Shown here: positions 33,976 to 44,531 of the stretch, in pieces | How the letters are laid out: each line of letters starts with the position of its first letter | Numbering within the stretch: position 1 is the stretch's first letter | Origin: Siphonodentalium dalli | Lineage: Eukaryota; Mollusca; Scaphopoda; Gadilida; Siphonodentaliidae | Length of the DNA: 64,000 bases | Assembly: GCA_032622095.1 (NCBI GenBank) | Contig: CP136063.1 | Coordinates: 282,711,426 to 282,775,425, forward strand | Direction: 5' to 3' | Notes under the pieces: model-generated | Told to the model about the DNA's origin: nothing | Databases searched by the model: none | The model's input: the letters and a program-made list of their open reading frames with translations, nothing else | Translations under genes and position numbers: made by a program

Positions 33976-34450
33976 GCTGAAATGGTCACTGTCACCCCCT
34001 TTCGTTCAGTTGGGTACCCAGCTTTTTAAAATTTACAGTTGGGTACCCAGCTTATATAAAATTTACAGTTGGGTACCCAGCTTTATGAAATCTCACACAG
34101 AACGTGATTTATTAATTATTTGATTGCCGTTTGTTTTTTTTCCAAATGAAACTGTTAAGTTTATGATGTTTGAAATATATTAACAGCGGAAAAGAATTGT
34201 AGATCCTGCAGATCGACTGCTGTACTGAAGTGTTCCCCTATCGTATTGTGATAATTGCCAACCAACCCACGGAAAAGCTATATACAAACGTTGTCGGCCA
34301 TGTTGAATTAAATGTCACGTGTAACATTGGCGAGATTTCATAAAGCTGGGTACCCAACTGTAAATTTTATAAAAGCTGGGTACCCAACTGTAAATTTAAA
34401 AAAGCTGGGTACCCAACTGAACGAAAGGGGGTGACAGTGACCATTTCAGC
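33976..34450. mobile_element. 475-bp MITE with repeated TIR segments and 9-bp target duplication
   Basis: The ends are GCTGAAATGGTCACTGTCAC (33976) and its complement (to 34450). CTGAGTGGG flanks both sides exactly (33967-33975, 34451-34459). Each TIR holds three direct repeats of AGTTGGGTACCCAGCTTT-type text separated by TAAAATTTAC, pointing inward. The 9-bp duplication and long TIR fit Mutator-like elements. No transposase. Confidence 0.85.
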
Positions 34451-34489
34451 CTGAGTGGGCCTTTGTAGACATTGAATGATAGTGGGGAC

Positions 34490-35185
34490 ACACACATTCA
34501 GCCGAAATGTTGACACAATCAATGCAGCGATTTGAAGTTCTTACTAGAAAGGCATTGGATAACACAGTGCCAATATCAATGATTATACCATCGGTCCAAT
34601 TACTGACCCTATTGATTGAAAGACACGATGACAATATAGGTATACAATCACCACCACAATAATTAAATCACTTGAACGTAGGTTCTGTGACAATGAATCA
34701 AATATGTAATATCAACATTCTTAGATCCAAGATATAAGGGTGTTTTTTTCAAAGGCGATATGATGGTAAAATCAGCTATTGAGTGGATACACGATGAGTC
34801 CCGGGAACAAGAAAAGAAATTGGAGTGCCCTAGTATAAATATTTCAATAATGTCACATTCGAAATACAAAAAGGGAGTACTGCCAGTCTCAAACAATGTA
34901 ATAATGTAACACTTGAAATACACAATTATTAAAATCTGCAAGATCGCAAAAGTGACCCATTACAAAGTTGGAAGCCAACCATTGAGCAACACTCTGCTGT
35001 ATATTGCGAAAGTGACCCATTACAATGGTGGAAGGAGAATCACAACAAATATCCCATATTGTCTGCAACAGCACGCAAATATCTTACACCTCCCCATCCA
35101 GTGTACCAAGTGAACGATTGATCAGTGAGGCCGGATTGGTATATGATGACAGTAGAAGTCGTCTAAAACCAGATAAGGGGAGATG
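34490..35185 (+). pseudogene. hAT transposase C-terminal half (ZBED-like), broken
   Basis: Three segments follow the hAT order: QSMQRFEVLTRKALDN..VPISMIIPSVQLL (about 34519-34620); STFLDPRYKGVFFKGDMMVK and EWIHDESREQEKK (34719-34905); then PLQWWKENHNKYPILSATAR (about 35016) and, after a one-base slip near 35093, the dimerisation block SERLISEAGLVYDDSRSRLK (to 35173). LDPRYK, WW and the SERL.SEAG....R.RL block are the classic hAT C-terminal signatures. Stops and gaps between segments mark a pseudogene. The N-terminal zinc finger and first catalytic Asp are not found upstream, where a 475-bp MITE sits. Confidence 0.8.
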
Positions 35186-35189
35186 ATTC

Positions 35190-35725
35190 TAATGACGTGG
35201 GGGAATCTTCCACTGCTTACTTTCAAGTACTGAACATACTTTACTTAACACTAAAGTGATTAAGTGTGAGTGCGAGACTGAGTTTGAAGTTTCATAACTT
35301 TCATAAGTTCAAACCAGAATTGTGAGCCGATTCAGTTCTGTTCTGAGAGTTAGTCGACAGTTTGTCCCCAGTTCAAAATCCAGGTCCTGTGTATGAGAGA
35401 CTATAGAATGTTGACATTTAGGTGTTTTCATTGTTAATTAAAATTTATATTGCATAAATTTTAACTGAAGGATTAATGTTCATTACAATGTATGTAAAGA
35501 GTGACCCTCCACCTTCCACCCCTATCCCCCCAGCCCCCACCGCCCACCAAATTCCCGAAGCCAATGGTTGTGGCCACGGAATCGGCCATTCCCCAAAAAG
35601 GTTGGAAAAATTCCCGGGAATAAATATAATATTGTGTGTGTCTATAACAGTGATTCAAATGATGAGGAAACTATGCTCGCAATCCTCGGATATACATGTA
35701 ATTGATAATCAGATAATATGATTGT
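35190..35725. other. Spacer, no recognised gene
   Basis: A C/A-rich tract (35505-35560) gives an open but low-complexity frame. Nothing else is supportable. Confidence 0.4.
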
Positions 35726-35731
35726 CCAATA

Positions 35732-35869
35732 CAGTAATGCCCAAAGTAATTGACCACTTGACCACAGCAGAATTATGGGTAATTTTTCAGACTTTAGTCG
35801 GAGTCCAGAGCTTTCCGATTACCCATAATTCTGCTGTGGTTAAGTGGTCAATTACTTTTGGCATTACTG
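35732..35869. mobile_element. 138-bp TA-flanked hairpin MITE
   Basis: CAGTAATGCCCAAAGTAATT at 35732 pairs with the right end closing at 35869. The arms are about 55 bp, with ACAGCAGAATTATGGGTAAT and its complement innermost. TA lies on both sides. The AAAGTAATTGACCA word is shared with the 33181 and 53725 elements, suggesting the same transposase. Confidence 0.85.
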
Positions 35870-35970
35870 TAACCATAGTGAGTGAAACTGAAGCACCATC
35901 AACGGGCCTGGTCTGTTGCAGTCAGTCTATGTGAAACTCTCTCCAGTGATTTATTTCCGAATCACACATT

Positions 35971-36465
35971 ATATTATTAGTTATCTTCGGCAACATCGGG
36001 GGTACATGGAGTTTTAATACCTGGATGTCGATTTTGAACTCCGAGGCGGAGCTGAGGGGTCGAAAAGAGACATCCAGGTATTAAATCTCCATGTGCCCCT
36101 CGATGTTGCTGGAGATAACAATTTTGTCCCCAGAACAATAACCATGTCTCTTTAATTTAAGTGTGTTTTTCATAGGTTATCCGATTAATTCACACCAATA
36201 AGAATAATTCAGTAGCTGACATAAGGATCCGGCATCAGGCGACGTCAAATTCACCGTGCGAGAGCATCATCAAGATTGGTGTAAACTGCCAGTTCAAGGG
36301 TTATTCATATACCCCGATGTTTGGCGCACATGCTCTTATACTCCGCTGTCAATGGTGACATGGGACATGGTGATTTAAACGTGGTGTTGTAGCCAATCAG
36401 ATTGCTAGTTACAACCGGATGTGGGGACAATACCATTTAAAAAAATTTAATTAATAATAATATTA
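35971..36465. mobile_element. Foldback-like insertion between 12-bp direct repeats
   Basis: GAATCACACATT lies at 35959-35970 and again at 36466-36477. Inside, 35981-36120 is a strong inverted repeat (CATCGGGG.TACATGGAG, TTTAATACCTGGATGTC and complements). The outer ends share ATATTATTA-type inverted text. The 12-bp direct repeat may be a target duplication. The class is uncertain. Confidence 0.55.
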
Positions 36466-36898
36466 GAATCACACATTGGCATTGTGTCATTGTCTTTCTT
36501 CAAACTAAATGCGTGTCCGCTTAATAATTCAGACGATAAAATGATCATACCAAAATTACCAGAATTAATCAACTTAAAATTAATGCACTATGCAGGTCTG
36601 TTACTAGTTGGTCCGTATCTAGATCAGCCATCTGCGAGTGTTTACTGCTATGATGCGCTCAAGGCCTGTAAAACTGATAACAGGTCACAGTCAGCGGACT
36701 GAGTTCTTATCTAGTGGATGTGATGTGACATGTGTTTACCAGTTGGGTTCTTTGTGATGAATATGCATAATAATGAGATTAATCTTCATTGAAGTAGGCT
36801 CAAGTAGCCACATTTAACCCTTTACCCAACAGAACGGCCCTGTGCCAATGCATTCTCTTATATATGTGAGTCGACCATAGGTCGCCTCGCATATATAA

Positions 36899-37059
36899 TG
36901 TTAAGTAGACACTTACACTTGTTGTCTCCTGCTTCTACTTCTGTCCATCCACCTTGGGTGATCACACAAAATGGCTTCCCTTCCTGTGATGTCATCAGGT
37001 AGCTGGTGGGTGGAGTTATCTCTCTTAGGTTATCAGGGTTGCTATTGCTGACTATAACA
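36899..37059 (-). repeat. copia 3' LTR (161 bp)
   Basis: It begins TGTTAAGTAGACACTTACAC and ends TGACTATAACA on the plus strand, with TG..CA borders. It matches the right LTR nearly base for base except for the ~70-bp duplication present there. Confidence 0.9.
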
Positions 37060-37071
37060 ACTCCCCTCTTT
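37060..37071 (-). other. Polypurine tract of the copia element
   Basis: Immediately internal to the 3' LTR, the minus strand reads AAAGAGGGGAGT, an A/G-rich run where plus-strand DNA synthesis would be primed. Confidence 0.6.
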
Positions 37072-37125
37072 CTAGAAGTTCTATTTACAACTTTATGTAC
37101 ATTTATTTACATCTCCGTCATTGTC

Positions 37126-39384
37126 TTACTGCAGCAGCGATCCTCTCTCCAGCACTCCGAGCAGGGCTAGAGATGATGCTCCTTTCTTGGTCAGACAGTC
37201 AGCTAACTGATACTGCGACTTGCTCCATTTAACTTCAGTTATCTGGCGACTTCTGATCAGCTCTCGAATTCCGTTAATGTCCATACGTAAACGTTTCTCG
37301 CAAACATAGTTTGTAGACTTTAGCGCATCGTATAATGAATGGTTGTCTGTAACGCACTCTATAGGGATGAATTTCGGATTTACAGATCCTGTCATTATTT
37401 CGGAGTATAATTGAGCTGTGTGAATGGCTGCATTAATACCATCTGCTAGCGCAAGCGTTTCAGCAGCTAAGGTACTTCTGACTATGCGACGAATACGTTT
37501 TGATTGCCATGCAATTGGTATAACTGTTTCGTTGTCCGTTATCATGATCAGATGTCCACCTTGGCTTCCGCCATCGTAAAGGTTTCCCAAAGACGCATCA
37601 CTATAAACTAGCAGTCTTGTGTTTTCTGGGTTGTCAAACTTCTTGAATAGCAGCTTCACATTATCCGACTTCACTCTCTTTATTATTTTGTTGATTGCCA
37701 GAATGTGCTTTACTGAAGGATTTTGCAGCTCCGAGGTTAAGACAGCCGTGTCATACATAATGTCTGGTCGAGTTTGAACTGCTATCCAGAGCAGTTGTCC
37801 AAGTTTTGATTGAAGTATTGTCTTTTCTTCAGATGTTAAAGACGCCTCTTTACTCATTATGCGATCCTTTGAAATAGTCATTGCTTGCAGACACTTCAGG
37901 TAACTATCTTGATCCAACGAGACACAATCTTTAACCACCTCTAAATGTAGGCCGATATATTTGAAGGATTCTGATTCTTCTCTTCCAACATTTAGTTGTG
38001 TTCGAATAGCACCAATGATGTCGTTTTCGAAGATTTGAGAACCTCCCCAAATAAAGTCATCGACATGAGTAGCTAATATTCCGATGAGATTGTCCTCTTT
38101 ATCGTACCAGTAGAACGTAGCTGGATCCAAGGAAGATGTCTTTGCTCCACATTTTAACATTACTGCCTTAACTCATTGATACCAACACAATGATGCATCA
38201 GCTAAGCCGTAAACACATTTATTTAGGCGCCAGACTCCTGATGATGACGACTCCTTCGGTGGTTTAAGAAATATTGTCCTGGAGATCTGGGAGCTTTGCA
38301 GAAATGCTGCTTTGATGTCCATTGATTTTGGATTCCATCCTTTCTGTACCATGATCGCAAGCAATAATCTCAATGTCTCTTTATTGCATGTCGGTGAGTC
38401 TTTATTTATTATATCTTTTTCGATATCTTCGAACCCACGGGCTACCAGGCGTGCCTTTCTTACGGTCTTTCCGTCCACTTCCTTCATCGTACATATCCAA
38501 CGAGTTGATACACATTTTTGTCCTTCATTCGGAATTTCGTTGTAGACTTCGTATTCCTTCCATTTCTGAAGTTCGGCCATTTTTACATTGTAAAACGTAT
38601 CCATATTTACTATCATAACATTATTCTCTTCCTCTGAAGATGTAGATGGCTCGTTAACCGGAACAATGTCAACACCACACAGATCGAGAGAGTTTCTTGT
38701 TCCTAACAGTCTTTCTGGTGAACGATACTCCACATTATACCAGTCTTTGTGTTTCTCTGTTGCTTTTCCAGCACGAGAAAGAATTTTCACAACATATTGA
38801 TCATCATCACTGTTGAAGGAAAATAACTGTCCAATTGTTGGTGTGATGGATTTACTGCTCGCGCCTATTGCTCCACTAGTAGGATCATCTGTAGACTTCG
38901 AACATTCTTCATCTGATTCTTCCTGAAGTGTTGATATTGGCGTACTGTTGGGAACAGTTTCAGTAACATCTTCTTCATCACATGTGTCATTTGTTACTGA
39001 AGAAGGCAGTTTTGTCAAGCGGCACTTGTGGACCCGAACATATGTCCCGCCATGTCTTACAAATACGACGGAGCTGTCTTGCCCAATTACAATCCCTGGT
39101 CCTTTCCACTCTGGATTATTTGCCCGTTTATAATACACTTTGTCTCCAGTGGAGTAGTTAGAGTACGACCGAGTATTCTTCTTTAAGGCCCGTCGAATTC
39201 TTTCCGAGGATTCTGATTCTATAAACGCCTTTCTTGCAGAGTGCATCGCATTTAGATTTTTTGCTACATACTCGCTCATGGTGGTTCCTTCCAACGCAGG
39301 TAGTCGATCACTTATAACACACGGCAAGTTTGGGTTTTGTCCATACACTAGTTGAAATGCACTATATCCATGTACATTTGCCAA
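37126..39384 (-). pseudogene. copia pol: integrase C-terminus, reverse transcriptase, RNase H
   Basis: This starts after a frameshift at about 39389 with MANVHGYSAFQLVYGQNPNL (integrase C-terminal side), a Ser/Asp-rich linker, and RT from SMDIKAAFLQSSQ through LNKCVYGLADASLCWYQ. A TGA stop at 38173-38175 interrupts it in the same frame, which resumes VKAVMLKCGAK. The RT active-site box is THVDDFIWGG and RNase H begins VYSDASLGN, ending with QLADCLTKKGAS. This is full length for a copia RT-RNaseH module apart from the stop. Confidence 0.9.
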
Positions 39385-39391
39385 GGAATTC

Positions 39392-41063
39392 TTAAGAGTT
39401 CACAGCCCATGCGAGAGCAGTTTCCATGTCCACTTGATTTGAATTCTTCACTTTGTTGAGTATTTCAGTCAGAGTCTTATTGTGTCGCTCAAGAAGTCCA
39501 TTACTCCACGGACTTTCCGCTGGTGTTGTTTTAATAACAATGTTGAAGTTCTCGGTCATGTCCTTCATTTCCCAGTTTTCAAATTCTCCACCATTGTCGA
39601 CAGTTTCATTGAAATAGGACGCTAGTGGCAATCCAACTGCCGGTCTAGGTGGTTGCTTTTTGAATTTTTCACACGTTCCACAGTTTTTTACTATCGCCTT
39701 CAACCTCTCTAGCAGATCGGGGTCTTTTTGGCCTGAATTTTCTATCAACGCATCAAGTTTTTCAGCAGTGGGATGTCCGAATTGGTTGTGCAACTTTATC
39801 AGCATTTTATCATCCAGTTTAGCCGTGTCCACCGCAAGAACTTCTGGCATTTTCGTCTCGGCTTTTGCTTGTGTTGAACGTGGGTGAATGTTTATGCAAT
39901 AGTGGCCGCTTGATGTAAACTCAAGTTGAACATCTTGTCCTAACATTTTCGCTTTATCACAACTGAGGTCCAATACTGCTTCTGCTTTCTTTAAAGACTG
40001 TTTGCTCAATAAAAGCGGAATGTCGCACGGTACAACTTCTGTCACTATGCAGCATTGTGTTTTTCCAACGACGGCAGGAATTGTCACTTTTTCCAACGAC
40101 CGAATTTGAACTCCATCACCAAATCTAAATTCTTGCGAGCTCTTTGACGGACTAACAAAACTTCGTTCTTCGCTTGTTAAATCGTTGATATAGTTGTGTA
40201 GCCATTTTTGTCCACAGACAGTTTTCGTACACGCAGTGTCAATAACAGCAGCTCCAAATGACTCCACCATGAAAATTTCATTCTTTCCAACATCGCCATT
40301 GAAAAGAGTAATGTTCACAGAATGCGGCTGATTATTCTCTGTGTTGTTCTGGAAAGCCTGTTGTCGTCGTTGAGAACAGTTCTTTGCCCAGTGGTAGAGA
40401 CTACCGCAAATCGCACACTTGGTAACGTTTCCAAATTTATCGAGAGGATTTTTGTACGGTCTTCCTGTGAAATAGACATCATCCACCGGCTCCTTCTTTA
40501 GTAGAATCTTTTCTCCGTTAGATGCTTCTGGATTTCCATGAGAATCGGCGAAGATCCGTTTTAGTGCCGATTTCATTAAGTCGAACGTTATATCTGTGCA
40601 TGCCGTTAACGCCAACTGTCGATCTTTGGTGGATAAATTAGTGTTATCCAACAACTTGAATGCCTGCACGGCGGAAGGTAATGGCATATCGTACGACTTT
40701 AATTTGTTGTACTTGTGTTCGAATTCGATGATGTACTGTGACATTGTCATTTCCTCATTTCGAAGAAAGTTTTCAAAGTCGGTGTATGCTTCATACGCAC
40801 AATCTATTTTGTCCTTTTCAAATGCTGTATCCAATTTTTTTAACAGTTTCTTCATCCCCTGTTCCTCGTCAGCAAGGTCGTCTGCAGAGATTTCCAAAGC
40901 AATTTCCTTCGCTTTTCCCGTAAGTGACAACGCAACTGCTAGAGCTTGTTTTTTTTTTGGGAACATCAGTCACTAAATTCCACATTTTCAGCTCATTTTT
41001 CCAACTCTCATAACTACTGTGAGTGTCCAGGTTAGGTGGAATCTTGTAGCTGTGTTGAGCCAT
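39392..41063 (-). pseudogene. copia gag-protease-integrase with frameshift and integrase deletion
   Basis: ATG at 41063 opens MAQHSYKIPPNLDTHSSYES. An eleven-base T run (about 40948-40958, plus strand) shifts the frame into KKKQALAVALSLTG. Gag is followed by a CCHC knuckle (CAICGSLYHWAKNC), the protease motif VIDTACTKTV, and the pre-integrase HNQFGHPTAEKLDAL with CGTCEKF. The integrase core jumps from PLASYFNETV straight to DNGGEFENWE near 39597, so the part that should hold the first catalytic Asp is deleted. The later ERHNKTL with the catalytic Glu is present. The frame is lost at WAVNS, 39392. Confidence 0.9.
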
Positions 41064-41072
41064 CTTCTTTTC

Positions 41073-41084
41073 GCTCTGCTACCA
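41073..41084 (-). other. Primer-binding site, initiator tRNA-Met type
   Basis: The minus strand reads TGGTAGCAGAGC one base inside the 5' LTR, complementary in 11 of 12 bases to the conserved 3' end of eukaryotic initiator tRNA-Met. The gag ATG follows after only nine further bases. Confidence 0.75.
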
Positions 41085-41085
41085 C

Positions 41086-41315
41086 TGTTAAGTAGACACT
41101 TACACTTGTTGTCTCCTGCTTCTACTTCTGTCCATCCACCTTGGGTGATCACACAAAATGGCTTCCCTTCCTGTGATGTCATCAGGTAGCTGGTGGGTGG
41201 AGTTATCTCTCTTAGATTGTCAAGGTTGCTACTGCTGACAATAACAACTAATTGGTAGCTGGTAAGTGGAGTTATCTCTCTTAGGTTATCAGGGTTGCTA
41301 TTGCTGACTATAACA
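41086..41315 (-). repeat. copia 5' LTR (230 bp) with internal duplication
   Basis: Same borders as the left LTR. A ~70-bp segment (GGTAGCTGGT..GAGTTATCTCTCTTAG to GCTGAC.ATAACA) is present twice in tandem, with several differences between copies. This explains the length difference between the two LTRs. Confidence 0.85.
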
Positions 41316-41942
41316 TATAACAGAATGCATTGGCTTAACACATTAAAAATTATAAAATTGTTAAAGAATGTAAGAAAAAATGGTAAAAAGTGTTAAAAAA
41401 AGATTTTTTTTAGGCCAATGCATTCTCTTATATATGCGAGGCGACCTATGGTCGACTCGCATATATAAGAGAATGCATTGGCACAGGGCATAACTGTAAC
41501 CATCACAATGTGGTCAATGACCCGGTTCCAATGATATCCATATTTGTATGGTTTTATTGAGACAGACCCAAGATAATTTAGGCTGTTGCAGCTTTATTTG
41601 GCCGTTTTTGGCCGGTTTGTTGGGTAAAGGGTTAAGTCCATATACACAATATTGTTATTTATCCTATAAAATATTGCTTATATTTGGTGGCTGTTAGATT
41701 AGTGGAGTTATGGTTTATGCGACTTTGGTCACATAAAGTACCTAAAAATTCTACATATATATTGGATTGGCGAAACAGCACATTTATCTGGATACCTATA
41801 TCCACCGATGTCATGGTTATCAGTCCGATCTGATAAGCTATACCGATAATTGGCTCATCTCTAGATTTCAGTATACCCCCAACATTCATAACTTCATCAC
41901 AGAATTTACAGGGGGTATCATAAGCTCAAAATGCCTTGAGAT

Positions 41943-43009
41943 CAGGCCTCAGCTTACCAGGCGAGTAGGGCGAAATAGTCGCCCTCGACGCCTCGAAGTC
42001 GCCTTAGTGTCGCGCCAGGGAGAAGTGAAGTCGCCTTCCGATTTCGTCGGGAGTCTCCCGATTTTGTGTCATTTCTCCAGTGCATACTCCCGATCGGGAA
42101 ATGAAATTTCCCGATTCAAAAGATATAAAAACCCAAAATTAGCCTACGGCTGTAGCAAGCGATAAGCCATGCATGCTATACAGCTATAGTGTTACAAATC
42201 AATTATGAATATATCGCCTGCGAGTCAAACAGGGACAAAATGTTGACTCCTTTTGTTTAACAGCATTGAGTAAGTAAATGCGGTGTTCAATGTCCAGACA
42301 AGGATTATAATATATCAAACAAAGAAGCCTTCCGTTTTGGCCATACTTAATAAAGTGTTGGTTTCTGCTCGTCCCAACCGACTGCTTTAAAACCGCCGAC
42401 TCAAATTATTATTATATTGCCGATTTAAACATTTTGTTTGTTTTAGTTCCGTTTCCGTCTTTGTGGTATTCCGTGTTTTTACGCAATAACAGAACGCTAA
42501 TCGAACGGGCCTAAAAACATAATCGCCAACCACCAAACAATTCTGGCAATACGTACTCCCTTTAAATTATCCGATGTTACCTGATGTTACTGAATATATT
42601 TGGCGACAAAATTATCCGAGAGCACCATTTTATAGTGTGCAAATAAAGTTTTAATCGTTGTATTGCCTTGTTCGAAATAAAACGTGATACATAAGTTGGG
42701 ATAACCGGAAAATCGTAATTTTATTCCCAATAATTCAGTGATTTTAGAGACACTCGGTTGTCGATGTCAAGGACTCAAGGCCGTTAATTGTGGCATATAA
42801 ACAATCTATATTACATTTAAATGAAAAAATTTAATTTTTTTCCATGATAATGTTTTTTTCGTTTGTTTAAACCTATACATATTAAATAAATTATCAGATG
42901 AAATTATTCTCCAGTCTCTCACTTCTCCCTATTTTTCCCTCACTTCTCCCTATTTCTGCCAGAGGGAGAAGTCACTTCTCCCTATTCTCAACCTGCAAGC
43001 TGAGGCCTG
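41943..43009. mobile_element. 1067-bp non-autonomous hAT element
   Basis: TIR CAGGCCTCAGCTTAC (41943) pairs with the complement ending CTGAGGCCTG at 43009. CTTGAGAT flanks both sides (41935-41942, 43010-43017), the 8-bp duplication typical of hAT. CTCC-rich subterminal repeats (CACTTCTCCCTATTT at 42915-42985; AGTCGCC words at 41975-42045) may be transposase sites. No transposase frame. Confidence 0.88.
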
Positions 43010-43017
43010 CTTGAGAT

Positions 43018-43336
43018 ATACCAACCATGTCTCCAGTGCTTAATGAAGATTTACATATACCGTTACCATGGTTACACTGTAGCATGTATTTCAGAATGGC
43101 TCCCAGTATTCGTAGCTCCACTGTGTCAAGGTCATCTTGCAGCATACTTATCAAGTATAGTCAGATTCGTATGCTTCGACCAAAGTTATCTAATTATATC
43201 AAAGGTCATCTTGCAGCACAATCAGCAGGTTTAGTTTGATGATTGCACACTGACCTTCAGTTAGTTCTAGGAATTATTTCTGACTCAGAACATGCACCAA
43301 GTATAGTACGATGAATCCAGTATACTGCAGGTATTT
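43018..43336. other. Right flank of the hAT insertion
   Basis: Continuation of the pre-insertion sequence (left flank 41640-41934). AAGGTCATCTTGCAGCA occurs twice (about 43128 and 43203). No gene is recognised. Confidence 0.4.
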
Positions 43337-43337
43337 T

Positions 43338-43711
43338 AGGCCAAAAAAAACCTGTGTTTAGGGTTTCCCTACCTACCCTAGAAATAGGTGCCTACCCAAA
43401 ACGTTTTATGGGACTGTAGACAGATATTGTTTTTCCTCGATGAGAAGGGCATCCAAAGGTATCTTATCCATTTTCAAACCTCTCCTATTGAAAAGATTTT
43501 GAAGTGCTCTGACTAATTCAGCATCAACAATATTTAGTATTGAACTGTTTAATTAATCTGAATTGTGAAGCTTTCTAGATTGAATTGTCAATGACCCAAT
43601 GGAATTTAGAATAAAAAAATTTGAAGAAAAACAAATTTCCTATCTACTACCTTACCCTAATTGTTTTTGACCATGTAACCCTAAACATAGGTATTATTTT
43701 TTTTGGCCTTA
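43338..43711. mobile_element. ~374-bp MITE with TTAGGCCAAAAAAAA ends
   Basis: The left end is TTAGGCCAAAAAAAACCTGT then GTTTAGGGT. The right end is CCCTAAACATAGGTATTATT then TTTTTTGGCCTTA, its imperfect complement over about 55 bp. It is flanked by T/A-rich bases, probably a TA target. Non-coding. Confidence 0.65.
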
Positions 43712-43748
43712 TATATAAAAAAAACAAAGTAAAAAAAAAAGAAGATAT

Positions 43749-44004
43749 GAACCCTTTCATGACTAGAGCTGAGCTGGTGCAGCATTGTAGATCGTATGCC
43801 AGTGCATTCTCGTATATATGCAAGTCTCCCATAGGGAGCCTGAGAGCATATATAAGAGAATGTACAAGGTCATGGTAAATATTGTTAGGCCCATGTATTC
43901 TCTTATGTATGCAAGACTCCCTATGGGAAACTTGAATATATAAGAGAAAACACTGACGTACGGTTTTTGCTAATTTCAGGAACCTCCAATCATGAAAGGG
44001 TTAA
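43749..44004. mobile_element. Diverged palindrome MITE, CCCTTTCATGA end family
   Basis: TGAACCCTTTCATGACTAG at the left and CATGAAAGGGTTAA at the right (to 44004). Two imperfect palindromes around TCTCGTATATATGCAAG and TTCTCTTATGTATGCAAGAC correspond to the shared module but with CTCCC.ATAGGGAG centres. This is a fourth end context for the module. Confidence 0.65.
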
Positions 44005-44531
44005 AGCTCGAAATTATTCTTACCAAACAGAAGCCTGGGATATCACCAATGTCAGCTCCATCCAGCAGCCTATATACTAGTAAGTGGATAAGTGTAGGAA
44101 GTATCTCCCTGCAATTTATATGAAAATAAATATTTGAGTTGCCTGCCCATGACTAAGGCGAAATCAAAACATACTGGCTTCCGATTTGCCAACCAACCTG
44201 AAAAAAATGTTGCAGACCTGTCGAGATACTACAAGTTCTTATCAAACTAAATACCAGTCCTTCGATTTCGAGGTGCTCAATTGCTCTGTTGTAAACCATT
44301 GCGCATCTGGAATTGAAAACTAGTGTGCATTGCAAAAAGTACTCCACGATCTTGGTTGAGTTGACTCAACAATTAACTAATAAAATGCAGCAAAGTACTG
44401 TTAAGTGCCAAGATAACAACGATTGTCTGAGAAGTCATTGCATCAAAGTCAGGGGTCGACAATTCGCTGTTTTTGAGGAATGGCAAAATTCTGACAACAC
44501 AGTATAATAGAAAACATTTCGGATCCGTATA

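Larger units (their letters stand above)
36899..41315 (-). mobile_element. Ty1/copia LTR retrotransposon, complete structure, inactive
   Basis: The element reads right to left: 5' LTR (41086-41315), primer site, gag, protease, integrase, RT, RNase H, purine tract, 3' LTR (36899-37059). The domain order integrase before RT defines Ty1/copia. TATAA at 36894-36898 and 41316-41320 is the 5-bp target duplication. The coding region has two frameshifts, one nonsense codon and an internal integrase deletion, so it cannot be autonomous. The LTRs are very similar apart from one internal duplication, suggesting a fairly recent insertion. Confidence 0.93.
36814..41635. mobile_element. TTAA MITE copy 5, host of the copia insertion
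   Basis: The left end TTAACCCTTTACCCAACA is at 36814 and the right end TTGGGTAAAGGGTTAA ends at 41635. The first palindrome is split exactly where the copia element enters (CTCGCATATATAA at 36898; TATAACAGAATGCATTGG from 41316). The second palindrome is intact at about 41414-41482. Without the insertion it would be about 400 bp like the other copies. Confidence 0.85.

Noticed and set aside
35476-35721. Proline-rich coding frame
   Set aside because: It is driven by a C/A-rich tract, with no supporting splice sites or domain.
38312-41063. Plus-strand frames of up to 126 codons across the copia element
   Set aside because: They are shadows of the minus-strand gag-pol frames, which carry recognisable domains.
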